From Halichondria panicea (lineage: Eukaryota; Porifera; Demospongiae; Suberitida; Halichondriidae): DNA of 64,000 bases. The notes under the pieces were generated by a model, which worked only from the letters and a program-made list of their open reading frames with translations, did no database searches and was not told the DNA's origin. Every line of letters begins with the position of its first letter. Within the stretch, counting starts at the first letter, position 1. The stretch lies in assembly GCF_963675165.1 (NCBI RefSeq), contig NC_087381.1:1488001-1552000 (forward strand). The letters run 5' to 3'. Shown in pieces: positions 30,799 through 41,807 of the stretch. Position numbers and translations under genes: made by a program.

Positions 30799-31014
30799 GG
30801 TGACATAATTTCGCGAGTATTAATTTCTGCTATTTTTGCGAATGAGAGTAAATCGCAAAAATTTGAAATTACAATGTTAAAACCACTCGCGAGTACATAG
30901 AAACACTATGATTTCACAACTTGAGCAAGAATTAGCAGAATTTAATACCAGCAAAATGAGCTAAACAGTGAATTTGCAAACAAATCTAGAATCTACCTGT
31001 GAAAAGATGTCACC
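30799..31014. mobile_element. 216-bp inverted-repeat element flanked by TTAA
   Basis: TTAA at 30795-30798 and 31015-31018 flanks an element that starts GGTGACATAATTTCGCGAG and ends with the inverse ATGTCACC. The duplicated TTAA suggests mobilisation by a piggyBac-type or other TTAA-specific transposase. Non-coding. Confidence 0.75.
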
Positions 31015-31174
31015 TTAAGGTATATTATACTCACGGAGTCAACACTTGGCTTACCAAACTGCCTCTACTTCTATATTGCAACGAAACTCTCAGGTGAAAT
31101 ACAAACAGATTTATAAACTGTTTTCAACTAATAGAACAAGTCAATAATTTAGTCAGTTTAAAATAATGATAGAT

Positions 31175-31285
31175 ATGGAGTTCTATTACCTCCTAATGTA
31201 TTGGCTCAACGATAAATGAAGGTCATGACAAGGATTGTTATCCATGGATGTTTCGTAATCCCAGAAATGAATGTAGTAGCATTAG
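31175..31285 (+). pseudogene. g13: 5' stub of an array gene
   Basis: The first nine codons (ATGGAGTTCTATTACCTCC) are joined to codons ~65-95 with an internal loss, then stop at GTAGTAGCATTAGGTGAT. The same 3' break into block I is seen in g2 (about 3226), so the two share an ancestral deletion. Upstream is a shortened flank with GAAACTCTCAGGTGAAATAC. Confidence 0.82.
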
Positions 31286-32321
31286 GTGATATCATTGTAT
31301 ATAAAGATGAATAATGGATATGGGTATAATTATAACACCAGAATCACTGTTAAGGATGATGTAATCACTGTCAATTCTCACTACCCTGAAATAAGCGGTT
31401 GCTGATCTATATCACTGGTACTAGTCACTGCTGTATACACAGGACCATAGATAGCAGAGGGTGGGACAATTACCCCTCTGGCATTCTAGATAGCATTGCA
31501 GGATGCATGATGGATGATCCACTAGTAGCAAAGAAACCTCCCGCAATTTCTACTTAGTAAATGTAATTTTGCTAACAAAACTCTATATAGGTACATGCAG
31601 TGGATCACAAGCACACTGCATATTATGTTTCCTCTTGTATATTAAACCTGATATTACGAAGAAGAAAAAAGGGGCCACTGCTGTAAATCTAAGCTATCTA
31701 TGGACCTATCTAGATCCATAATGACAAAACAGGCAAGTATCTTTTACTGATGTTAGTTACTCACAGTCTGTTTGAGTATTCAGAAACAAACTTATCACAA
31801 AACAAAAATGAAATTAATGTATCCCCACACAGTAAGTTAGAAAGCAAAGCAACAGATGAGGCTTAAATGTTGCTTAAAGCTGTAGTTCATTTTTTCCCCT
31901 GTTCTCCCTATAATAATTATAGAGTCAACCTACACTTAGAATATGCAAATTGCAATGATTTTATATCCACATATAGATCACCTTGCTAGATCTATTATTG
32001 AATTAATTAGCTCCAGTACATGTTATGGCTTATAATTATAGTATGCGATGTCTGAATATAGTCAATTTGAACATCATTATTTGAGTCAGGCTAATAACAA
32101 TAATTATATACATGTGTTTATTTTAAGCATGCACTATATATGCTAGGCAAGCCTCTACTTACCGAACTCTCAGGTGAAATAAACAGAAGTTGATTATTAT
32201 TTTAATTAAACGTACCATTTTCAACTTCATTCACATGTATATCATGTGCAGGTGTCGCTATAATTAGTGGATTTACTCCATCAAAATATCAATAGCTATT
32301 ATTATAGTCTAAGATATAGGT
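31286..32321. repeat. Intergenic block I, copy 3, with type C 5' flank of g14
   Basis: Matches 3227-4276 almost end to end, including TTACCGAACTCTCAGGTGAA (about 32159) and the TGCAGGTGTCGC stretch, and finishes in the leader GTCTAAGATATAGGT before the ATG. Block I and the type C flank therefore move as one unit. Confidence 0.8.
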
Positions 32322-34292
32322 ATGGATTTCTTCTATCTCCTAATCTTAACACTCACTTCGCTTCTTATGATTGCTACTGCTAATTCTTCACCAGTAGAAG
32401 CAAACACTGAAGCAGTGGATAACAATACTTGCTGGACAAAGATACAAATACCCTGTGAAACTTTATCAACCACACAAGCTAGTTTAATGAAAGATCTCAG
32501 CTCAAAGAAGTCTATTGGTTCAACAGTGATCGAAGATCATGACATGTCTTGTTATCCGTGGATGTTTCGTAATTCAACAAATGGAAAATGTGAATGTAGT
32601 AACATTCCATATCACTCTGTACTATGTGATGTTGAAATCAGCAGGACATCCATTCTTGATTGCTATTGTATGACTTACGATAGTGAGAGCAATGAAACTC
32701 AATTAGGAAGATGTGTGTATGGTTGCGGACATAAAACAGACACTGTCTTTTATACACTTCCAAATAACACAGACGATCTTAATACCTACTCTTGTGGAAG
32801 AATGAACCGAGATTCAACACTGTGTGGAAAGTGTCTACCAGGATATTCACCACTCTTGTACTCGTATGAAATGAAATGCATGAACTGTACAGGAGAGAAC
32901 ATGACCTACAACTGGATCAAGTACATAGCAGTTGCTTACATTCCTTTAACATTCTTCTTTTTCTTCGTCGTAATTTTTAAATTCAATGGAACTTCACCAA
33001 TGCTGAAAGGTTTCATTAATGTTTCCCAAGCACTTGTTTCACCTATAGCTGCAAGAAGTTTTCTTTCTGTTACTTCAAGGAAAGCTTATATTGAGAATTT
33101 CACTAGAGCTTTAGGTAGCTTTTATGGCATCTGGAATTTGGATTTCTTTCGTACTGTCATTCCACCTATTTGTGCGACGGACATCAGTCAAATACAAGTG
33201 CTTGCTTTGGATTATGCTATTGCCTTTTATCCATTGTTACTGGTTATTCTGACTTACTTTCTCATCAGTATGCATAGCCATGATGTGCGTATAGTTGTTT
33301 GGTTGTGGAGACCTTTTCATAAGGTTTTCAGTTTAGTTGATCAAAGCTGGGATATGGAAGGATCGATTGTGAATGCTTTTGCTACCTTTTTTTTACTCTC
33401 CTACTTAAAATTTATCAACACAACTGTTGAGTTGCTAATATTCACGACAGTGTATGTACTGAAGGACAACAGCAAAGAATACACTATAAAGTATGTACTT
33501 TACTATGATGCCACGATGAAATACTTGGGACAAGAACATCTTCCGTACGCAATAGTAGCTTTTTTTGTCGGTGTTTTCAGTATAATACTTCCTATAGTGT
33601 TTCTGATTGTATATCCAATGAAATGGTTTCAGAAATTTCTCAATGCTTTGAAAATTCAGCGTCAATGCCTTGACATGTTTGTCAACTGCTACCAAGGTTA
33701 CTACAAAGACGGAACAAATGGTACCAAAGATTATCGATGGTTTTCTGTCTCATACTTCATATTTCAACTGATTATGTTCGTACTATTCACAGTCACGCAA
33801 AGTATCTATTGTTTTTCTATTGGAGCGTTAGTCATAGTTACTCTCATGTTTATGCACCTCTCATTACGACCATACAAGGAAGAATTCAAAGTGTACGACA
33901 TAACAGATGCCTTTATGCTACTAAGTATGAGTGGAGTGTTCATTATGGCAATCGCAGGAGACGAAGCTGGCATCAAAGCTTCCTACTTCAGGAAATTTTC
34001 TTATTCATTTCTAGCCCTCATTGCAATTGTTCCGATGATCTACTTTCTTGTAGTAACTATTTGGTGGGTCCTGGTAAAGAAACAACTCAAAACTTGGTGC
34101 GTAAGCAAATTTCGTAGCTTTCGTGCTCCACCTGAAATCCCACAAATTGAGGAGTCTTTTTCAGAGAGTGATATTCCACACCGGTTAGAGAATCCATCAG
34201 ATTACTCCTCTCCAAATACCCCGCTGATTTCTGCCATTGAAAAAGATGCAAAGTATGGCTCAGTTGCTTGTGTTGTCATTCCAGAGCCATAA
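32322..34292 (+). CDS. g14: 656-aa array membrane protein
   Basis: Intact ORF beginning MDFFYLLILTLTSLLMIATA. Distinguishing residues are DMSCYPW (Ser for Asp before a conserved Cys), SRMHSHDVRIV-type changes in the third membrane loop (SMHSHDVR), INTTVELLIFTTVYVL, DATMKYLGQEH, RQCLDMFVNC (Cys for Arg) and NGTKDYRW. The tail is extended with CVVIPEP. The 5' flank is type C and the 3' flank is of the g7/g19 kind. The body is closest to the g18 and g5/g7 groups in different stretches, consistent with mosaic origin. Confidence 0.9.
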   Translation: MDFFYLLILTLTSLLMIATANSSPVEANTEAVDNNTCWTKIQIPCETLSTTQASLMKDLSSKKSIGSTVIEDHDMSCYPWMFRNSTNGKCECSNIPYHSVLCDVEISRTSILDCYCMTYDSESNETQLGRCVYGCGHKTDTVFYTLPNNTDDLNTYSCGRMNRDSTLCGKCLPGYSPLLYSYEMKCMNCTGENMTYNWIKYIAVAYIPLTFFFFFVVIFKFNGTSPMLKGFINVSQALVSPIAARSFLSVTSRKAYIENFTRALGSFYGIWNLDFFRTVIPPICATDISQIQVLALDYAIAFYPLLLVILTYFLISMHSHDVRIVVWLWRPFHKVFSLVDQSWDMEGSIVNAFATFFLLSYLKFINTTVELLIFTTVYVLKDNSKEYTIKYVLYYDATMKYLGQEHLPYAIVAFFVGVFSIILPIVFLIVYPMKWFQKFLNALKIQRQCLDMFVNCYQGYYKDGTNGTKDYRWFSVSYFIFQLIMFVLFTVTQSIYCFSIGALVIVTLMFMHLSLRPYKEEFKVYDITDAFMLLSMSGVFIMAIAGDEAGIKASYFRKFSYSFLALIAIVPMIYFLVVTIWWVLVKKQLKTWCVSKFRSFRAPPEIPQIEESFSESDIPHRLENPSDYSSPNTPLISAIEKDAKYGSVACVVIPEP

Positions 34293-34579
34293 TTGTAATG
34301 CTAAAAAGCTGGCTTAGTATATATAGAGTTTACTGGAAGTATATCACATACATAGGACTGGTTACATGCAGAAATGTTATTGTGTACCTCTGTGACATCT
34401 AATTATTTATACCTTTCAGTTTGTATGTTTATATTATTATGATTGTCCACCTATATACACTGCCCACTGACATTTGTATATAGGTGTGGGTATTTGTTGT
34501 ATAGCGCATATAATTATTGTGTGGGTGTAGATCTATCAATTTTATCAAAGTGAAACTACTACACAAACACAAATGACAA
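34293..34579. other. 3' flank of g14
   Basis: No gene seen; matches 19523-19837 and 53246-53555. Confidence 0.7.
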
Positions 34580-35631
34580 ATTCAGGTGATGTCATTGTAT
34601 ATAAAGAGATGAATAATGGATATGGGTATATTTATAACACCAGAATCACTGTTAAGGATGATGTAATCACTGTCAATTCTCACTACCCAATAAGCGGCTG
34701 CTGATCTATATCACTGGCACTATAGTTACTGTTGTATACACAGGACCATATATAGATAACATGCAGGGGTGGGGCAATTATTTCCCCCCTGGCATTCTAG
34801 ATAGCATTGCAGGATACATGATAGATGATCCACTTTTGGTAACTACAAAAGTCTATAATAATTATATAGGCACATGCAGTGGATCACAAGCACACTCATG
34901 TTGTGCTGATACATTTCCTCTTGTATATTAAACCTGATATTACAAAGAAGAAAAAAGGGGCCACCGCTGTAAATCTAAGTTATCTACGGCTGCCCTGCTG
35001 AGTATTTATATAATGATAGGCAAGTATATCTTTTACTGATGTTAGTAACTCACAGTCTGTTTGAGTATTCAGAAACAAACTTACAAAAAGAAAATGAAAT
35101 TACTGTATCCCCACACAGTATAAGTTAGAAAAAAGCAAAGCAACGGATGAGGCTTAAATGTTGCTTAAAGCTGTATTTCATTTTTTCCCCTGTTCTCCCT
35201 ATAATAATTATAGAGTCAACCTATACACTTAGAATATGCAAATTGCATAATTATTATGTTTCCTCTTGTATATTTATTATATAAATATAATAAATTATAT
35301 CCACATGTAGATCACCTTGCTAGATCTATTATTGAATTAATTAGCTCCAGTACATGTTATGGCTTATATAGTATACAATATCTGAATATAGTCAATTTGA
35401 ACATCATTATTTGAGTCAGGCTAATAACAATATATACGTGTGCTTATTTTAAGCATGCACTATTATATGCTAGGCAAGCCTCTACTTACCGAACTCTCAG
35501 GTGAAGTTGATTATTATTTTAATTAAACGTACTGTTTTCAACTTCATTCACATGTATATCATGTGCAGGTGTCGCTATAATTAGTGGATTTACTCCATCA
35601 AAATATCAATAGCTATTATTAAGATATAGGC
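34580..35631. repeat. Intergenic block I, copy 4, with type C 5' flank of g15
   Basis: Matches 3227-4276 with small indels, including an extra TTATTATATAAATATAATAA near 35275. It ends in TTACCGAACTCTCAGGTGAA (about 35486), AACGTACTGTTTTCAACTTC and the leader AAGATATAGGC. Confidence 0.8.
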
Positions 35632-37569
35632 ATGGATTTCTTCTATCTTCTAATGTTAACACTCACTTCACTTCTTATGATTGCTACTGCTAATTCTGTA
35701 TTAGTAGAAGCAAATGCCGAAGCAGTTGATAACAATACTTGCTGGACAAAGATACAAATACCCTGTGAAACTTTATCAACGACACCAGCTAGTTTAATAA
35801 AAGATCTCAGCTCAAAGAAGTCTATTGGTTCAACAGTGATCGAAGATCATGACCTGGATTGTTATCCGTGGATGTTTCGTAATTCAACAAATGGAAAATG
35901 TGAATGTAGTAACATTCCATATCGCTCTGTACTATGTGATGTTGAAATCAGCAGGACATCCATTCTTGATTGCTATTGTATGACTTACGATAGTGAGAGC
36001 AATGAAACTCAACTAGGAAGATGTGTGTATGGTTGCGGACATAAAACAGACACTGTCTTTTATACACTTCCAAATAACACCGGTGATCTTAATACCTACT
36101 CTTGTGGAAGAATGAACCGCGATTCAATACTGTGTGGGAAGTGTCTACCAGGATATTCACCACTCTTGTACTCGTATGAAATGGAATGCATGAACTGTAC
36201 GGGAGAGAACATGACGTACAACTGGATCAAGTACATAGCAGTTGCTTACATTCCTTTAACATTCTTCTTTTTCTTCATCGTAATCTTTAAATTCAATGGA
36301 ACTTCGCCAATGCTGAAAGGTTTCATTAGTGTTTCCCAAGCACTTGTTTCACCTATAGCTGCAAGAGCTTTTCTTGTTGTTACTTCAAGGAAAGCTTATA
36401 TTAGACCTTTAGATGCCTTTTATGGTATCTGGAGTTTGGATTTCTTTCGTGCTGTCATTCCACCTATTTGTGCGACGGACATCAGTCAAATACAAGTGTT
36501 TGCTTTGGACTATGCTATTGCCTTTTATCCATTGGTACTGGTTATTCTGACTTACTTTCTCATTAGTTTGCATAGCCGTGATGTACGAATGGTTGTTTGG
36601 TTGTGGAGACCTTTTCATAAGGTTTTCAGTTTAGTTGGTCAAAACTGGGATATGGAAGGGTCGATTGTGAATGCTTTTGCTACCTTCTTTTTACTATCCT
36701 ACTTAAAATTTCTCAACACGACTATTGAGTTATTAGTATTTACTAGAATGTATGTACTGGAAGCTAACAGCAAAGAATATGTTATAAAGTATGTACTTTA
36801 CTATGATGCCACAGTGGAATTCTTTGGACATAAACATCTTCCGTACGCAATAGTAGCTTTGTTTATTGGAGTTTTCATTGTAATACTTCCTATAGTGTTT
36901 CTGATCATATATCCGATGAAATGGTTTCAGAAATTTCTCAATGCTTTGAAAATTCAGCGTCAACGTCTTGACATGTTTGTCAATTGTTATCAAGGTTACT
37001 ACAAGGATGGAACGAATGGTACCAGAGATTATCGATGGTTTTCAGTGACTTCCTTTTTTCTTCAGCTGATTGTGTTCGTACTATTTACGTTCTCGCAAAG
37101 TGTATATTGTTTTTCCATCGGAGTGTTATTCATAATTACCCTCATGTTTATGCAACTCTCGTTACGACCATACAAGGAAGAATTCAAAGTGTATAACATA
37201 ACAGATGCCTTCATGCTACTGATTTTTAGTGGAATGTTCATTATGGTAATCGCGGGAGACGAAGCTGACATCAAAGCTTCCTACTTCAGTGCATTTTCTT
37301 ATTTGATTCTAGCACTCATTGCAATTGTCCCGATAATCTACTTTTTTGTAGTAACTATTTGGTGGCTCCTGGTAAAGAAACAACTCAAAACTTGGTGCAT
37401 AAGCAAGTTTCGTAGCTTTCGTGCTCCACCTGAAATCCCACAATTTGAAGAGTCTTTTTCAGAGAGTGATATTCCACACCGGTTAGAGAATCCATCAGAT
37501 TACTCCTCACCAAATACCCCGCTGATTTCTGCCACTGGAAAAGGTGCAAAGTATGGCTCAGTTGCTTAA
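35632..37569 (+). CDS. g15: 645-aa array membrane protein (shortest intact copy)
   Basis: Intact ORF. The variable loop after the second hydrophobic stretch is shortened (SRKAYIRPLDAFYGIWSLDFF), which explains the length. Other marks are NTGDLNTYSCG, RDSILCGKC, YEMECMNC, DVRMVVW, EANSKEYVIKYV, IIYPMKWF and SGMFIMVIAGD. The tail is PPEIPQFEESFSESD and ends at GSVA with TAA. Its last ~200 codons and 3' flank match g18 (46285) closely, while its middle matches g16/g20. An AATAAA lies 34 bp after the stop. Confidence 0.9.
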   Translation: MDFFYLLMLTLTSLLMIATANSVLVEANAEAVDNNTCWTKIQIPCETLSTTPASLIKDLSSKKSIGSTVIEDHDLDCYPWMFRNSTNGKCECSNIPYRSVLCDVEISRTSILDCYCMTYDSESNETQLGRCVYGCGHKTDTVFYTLPNNTGDLNTYSCGRMNRDSILCGKCLPGYSPLLYSYEMECMNCTGENMTYNWIKYIAVAYIPLTFFFFFIVIFKFNGTSPMLKGFISVSQALVSPIAARAFLVVTSRKAYIRPLDAFYGIWSLDFFRAVIPPICATDISQIQVFALDYAIAFYPLVLVILTYFLISLHSRDVRMVVWLWRPFHKVFSLVGQNWDMEGSIVNAFATFFLLSYLKFLNTTIELLVFTRMYVLEANSKEYVIKYVLYYDATVEFFGHKHLPYAIVALFIGVFIVILPIVFLIIYPMKWFQKFLNALKIQRQRLDMFVNCYQGYYKDGTNGTRDYRWFSVTSFFLQLIVFVLFTFSQSVYCFSIGVLFIITLMFMQLSLRPYKEEFKVYNITDAFMLLIFSGMFIMVIAGDEADIKASYFSAFSYLILALIAIVPIIYFFVVTIWWLLVKKQLKTWCISKFRSFRAPPEIPQFEESFSESDIPHRLENPSDYSSPNTPLISATGKGAKYGSVA

Positions 37570-37602
37570 AGTGTCATTTCAGAACCATGATTGTAATGCT
37601 AA

Positions 37603-37608
37603 AATAAA
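37603..37608 (+). promoter_or_regulatory. Candidate poly(A) signal of g15
   Basis: AATAAA 34 bp after the stop codon (GCTAAAATAAAGTTGAC). The same hexamer at the same place follows g18. Other copies have GCTAAAG or GCTAAAAAG here. Confidence 0.5.
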
Positions 37609-38862
37609 GTTGACAGTACACTGAATGTAGTTTCCCTTCACATACAAGTATATAGGTGTTTGTGCACAGTGCACAACTATAGTGGTAGAAACAGCATTAT
37701 TTTTGTTCCTAGAGCACTACAGTGCAAAACCCTCAGTGTTAGCTTAGAAAATAATTATTGTTACTGCATGCACAAGCTATTGATAATAATTCAGTATCAT
37801 AGTTAGCTTTAATTTAAATGCAACTTTAGTGTTCTAGATAGTTCCACCGATATTGAGTCTTCACATGGAAAAAACAGGGCTCTTCAACATGCATGATATA
37901 CATGCATGTATGGAATATGCATAGGGCTATCCTCTTCCTCAGGCCTATAAAATAACACCGGCTAGATGAACTCCCTTCTGAAATAAAATTGGCCTGGGAA
38001 CAGAGTACAGTTGTAGGACGTGATATGATAAGTTAATTATTGATTGTGTGAGCAGCCTCGAGGCCCTCAATTCTACTCACTTTCAGCATTGCTTGCCTAT
38101 AGGTACAGAGAGGATAATTATCATTGCATAAAATCACACAGTTAACAGTATTAAAATTAATGTCGTAGGTCCCAAAGGTTATGTATACATACAGTGTGAA
38201 AACATTCAACCAGTTTTCACTATAAATATAAACATATAGCAACAGCATATCCTATTTGCCTTCCCTCTCTGTCGCTTAATTCCTCAACTCTGGAATAGGC
38301 AAAACTGTATAGCTTCGGTCGGTCCCAGTATTAATCAGTATGGCACTGTAATGAATGCATATTGATGCTAGTAACCACTGTAACTGTATAATGGATGATA
38401 TGATCACTGTATATAATGGATATCCGGTTTCCCAACTCAATCTCTCATGCACTAGACAGGAATAAATTAATGGCTGCTGCTGATCTGTATACGGGAATCT
38501 GTCAGTATTGTAATGATAGGCAAAAGACTTTTAGCTAACTCACAGTCACAGAAGCACACCACTATAAAATGAAAATGAAATCACTATCCAGGTTGCATGT
38601 ATTATATACCCCATACAGTCAGTTAAAAAAACCAACAGATGAAGCTCAACTGTTTTAAAATTGTTCTCCCTCAGTAGATTCAATCTACACCTAGAGTATA
38701 ATTATGCAAGCATTGAAAACCATGCAGGTCCTGTAATTATCTATGGTGAATATTTTATCTCCTCTGTATGCGCAGGAGCACATGAGGGGATAGAGTGTCT
38801 TTAGTATTGCGGATTCACTATCGTCTCTACCACATTTCCTTTTGTAATGTACTAAGTGCTCT
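37609..38862. other. Spacer g15-g16, duplicated after g18
   Basis: No gene seen. Matches 48283-49561 over most of its length (for example GAACAGAGTACAGTTGTAGG and CCTTCCCTCTCTGTCGCTT), with small indels. The duplication covers g15 3' half to g16 start against g18 3' half to g19 start. Confidence 0.75.
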
Positions 38863-39006
38863 GTACATGTGCAGAGGAGGTATGACACGAGTACCTCAAT
38901 TTTACAATTAGCCTCTGCAATAACGTCGAGCGTGGGCGGATGATGTTATTGCAGGCTATAAATTGCTAAATTGAGGTACTCATGTCGTACCTCCTCTGGT
39001 ACATGT
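38863..39006. repeat. ~144-bp long palindrome, copy 1
   Basis: The arms read GAGGAGGTATGACACGAGTA...TACCTCAATTTT...GCAATAACGTC, with the inverse starting at about 38940 and ending ACCTCCTCTGGTACATGT. About 65-bp arms with a few mismatches surround a short GC-rich centre (GAGCGTGGGCG). Non-coding fold-back repeat; the second copy is at 49562. Confidence 0.8.
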
Positions 39007-39360
39007 GTGGCGATAAAGCGTTCGATATAGACGATTCAGAATATATCCGCGTATTAAAACGCTCCATTCCCTCATGTGCTCCTGCCCTCATGTGCTCCTG
39101 GTATACGTCGACAAGATGGTATACACACAGCAGAATCTTAATGCACGCATGATAGTATTACGCAATGTAGCATAAGGGCTACCTTAGCTCAGCTATAGTT
39201 ATTTATTCTATTTGGACTGACTTACATACACACAAGTCTTTCAGTTGACTATACAAACAAACAAAAGAAAACAGAGTATTCATAATTAAAATTCCGTGCA
39301 ATACATAAATGAAACATTCTAATATTGTTTACTGTTTCACTTTCATCTCCATTTGACCAG

Positions 39361-39427
39361 GTGCTCTACTAAATAGGCGTACGCTTACCAAACAGAGAAC
39401 AAGATCCCTCAGTTATAAGATTTAGAT
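39361..39427 (+). promoter_or_regulatory. Type A 5' flank of g16
   Basis: GTGCTCTACTAAATAGGCGT, CAAGATCCCTCAGTTATAAG, then ATTTAGAT before the ATG. It is preceded by TTTCACTTTCATCTCCATTT and GACCAG, a good-looking but unproven 3' splice site. Nearly identical to 51207-51274. Confidence 0.5.
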
Positions 39428-41388
39428 ATGGAGTTCTATTACAATAACATCCTAATGTTAACACTGTCTTCTCATTTTATGATTGCTACTGCTGATTCTG
39501 TAACAGTAGAAGCAAACACTGAAACAGTGGATAACAATACTTGCTGGACAAAGATACGAATACCCTGTGAAACTTCATCAACCACACAAACTGGTTTAAT
39601 AAAAGATCTCAGCTCAAAGAAGTCTATTGGTTCAACATTGATCGAAGATCATGACATGTCTTGTTATCCGTGGATGTTTCGTAATTTAACAAAGGGAAAA
39701 TGTGAATGTAGTAACATTCCATATCGCTCTGTACTATGTGATGCTGAAATCAGCAGGACATCCATTCTTGATTGCTATTGTATGACTTACGATAGTGAGA
39801 GCAATGAAACTCAATTAGGAAGATGTGTGTATGGTTGTGGACATAAAATAGACACTGTGTTTTATACACTTCCAAATAACACCGGTGATCTTAATTCATA
39901 CTCTTGTGGAAGAATGAACCGCGATTCAACACTGTGTGGGAAGTGTCTACCAGGATATTCACCACTCTTGTACTCGTATGAAATGAAATGCATGAACTGC
40001 ACTGGAGAGAACATGACAGACCTACAACTGGATCAAGTACATAGCAGTTGCTTACATTCCTTTAACATTCTTTTTTTTCTTCGTTGTAATCTTTAAATTC
40101 AATGGAACTTCACCAATGCTGAAAGGTTTCATTAATATTTCCCAAGGACTTGTTTCACCTATAGCTGCAAGAGCTTTTCTTTTTGTTACTTCAAGGAACG
40201 CTTATATTAGAGCTTTTGATACCTTTTATGGTATCTGGAGTTTGGATTTCTTTCGTACCGTCATTCCACCTATTTGTGTGACGGACATCAGTCAAATACA
40301 AGTGCTTGCTTTGGACTATGCTATTGCCTTTTATCCATTGGTACTGGTTATTCTGACTTACTTTCTCATTAGTTTGCATGGTCGTGATGTACGTATAGTT
40401 GTTTGGTTGTGGAGACCTTTTCATATATTTTTCAGTTTAGTTAGTCAAAGCTGGGATATGGAAGGGTCGATTGTGAATGCTTTTGCTACCTTCTTTTTAC
40501 TATCCTACTTAAAATTTCTCAACACTACTATTGAGTTATTAGTATTTACTAGAATGTATGTACTGGAAGCTAACAGCAAAGAATATGTTATAAAGTATGT
40601 ACTTTACTATGATGCCACAGTGGAATTCTTTGGACGCGAACATCTTCCGTATGCAATAGTAGCTTTGTTTGTTGGAGTTTTTGCTGTAATACTTCCTATA
40701 GTGTTTCTGATCATATATCCGATGAAATGGTTTCAGAAGTGTCTTAATCCTTTGAAAATTCAGCGTCAACGTCTTGACATGTTTGTCAACTGTTACCAAG
40801 GTTACTACAAGGATGGAACGAATGGTACCAGAGATTATCGATGGTTTTCTGTGGCATTCTTTATTCTTCAGATGATTGTGTTCGTACTATTTACATTATC
40901 GCAAAGTATCTATTGTTTTTCTATTGGAGCGTTAGTCACAGTTACTCTCATGTTTATGCAACTTTCGTTACGACCATACAAGGAAGAATTCAAAGTGTAC
41001 AACATAACAGATGCCTTCATGCTACTGATTCTTAGTGGACTGCTCATTATGATAATCACAGGAGATGAAGCTGGCATCAAAGCTTCCTACTTCAGTACAT
41101 TTTCTCATTTGATTCTAGCACTCATTGGAATTATCCCAACCATCTATTTTTTTTGCGTTGATCATTTGGTTGCTTCTGGTAAAGAAACATCTCAAAACTT
41201 GGTGCATAAGCAAATTTCGGAGCTTTTGAGCTCAGCCTGACATCCCACAAATTGAAGAGTCATTTTCAGAGAGTGATATTCCACATCGGTTAGAGAATCC
41301 ATCAGATTACTCCTCTCCAAATACCCCGCTGATTTCTGCCCCCCAAAAAGATGCAAAGTATGGCTCAACAGTTGTTCCAGAGCCATGA
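39428..41388 (+). pseudogene. g16: array gene with two frameshifts
   Basis: The N-terminal part is of the g19 kind (TADSVTVEAN, WTKIRIPCET), with an insertion in the signal peptide (MEFYYNNILML). At about 40017 four extra bases (ACATGACAGACCTAC versus ACATGACCTAC) shift the frame just before the first membrane segment, ending that ORF at 40096. At about 41150 a T-run has 8 T instead of the 7 in g20, shifting the frame again in the last membrane segment. The normal-frame stop would be at 41386-41388. From the ectodomain onward it is nearly identical to g20 (57843), which lacks both lesions. Confidence 0.9.
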
Positions 41389-41807
41389 TTGTATACTAAA
41401 GTTGACTATAATTATTAGTATATAGTGTACTGTCTAGTGTAGCTTCCTTTGGCATTTTTATACTCAGACCGATTTTTATGAAAAGACAACTCGGCCTGGG
41501 ATCGAAGTTTAAAAAAAAAAAAGTTTACGTGTCTTATTATAATTATGCTCGGCGGGGGAAGAAGAGAGAAAAGTAATCCTAAACTCTACTTGATTTTGTC
41601 CCCAATTTGATTAGCCTAGGTTTGGCCCCCATATTATAATATTCTTATACAGCACAGAGTAGCCCGAGCCCGACTCCACTACCAAGAGCGCGTATTGACG
41701 AAGTCATAATTGTCAGTAGTGGGCTCATAATCACTGATGACAAATTCTGGCGATGTCATTGTCTAATGAGTAATGGCAGTACTCATGCAGAGGAGGTCAG
41801 ACATGCG
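41389..41807. other. 3' flank of g16, duplicate of 59793-60214
   Basis: No gene seen. It contains a relic CTCGGCCTGGGATCGAAG followed by a run of A (about 41509-41521). The run is 12-13 A here and slightly shorter in the duplicate. Confidence 0.75.

Noticed and set aside
41509..41521. Poly(A) run as evidence that the array genes are retrocopies
   Set aside because: It is found only after g16 and g20 (one duplication event), lies ~120 bp past the stop next to a transposon relic, and other copies have no tail.
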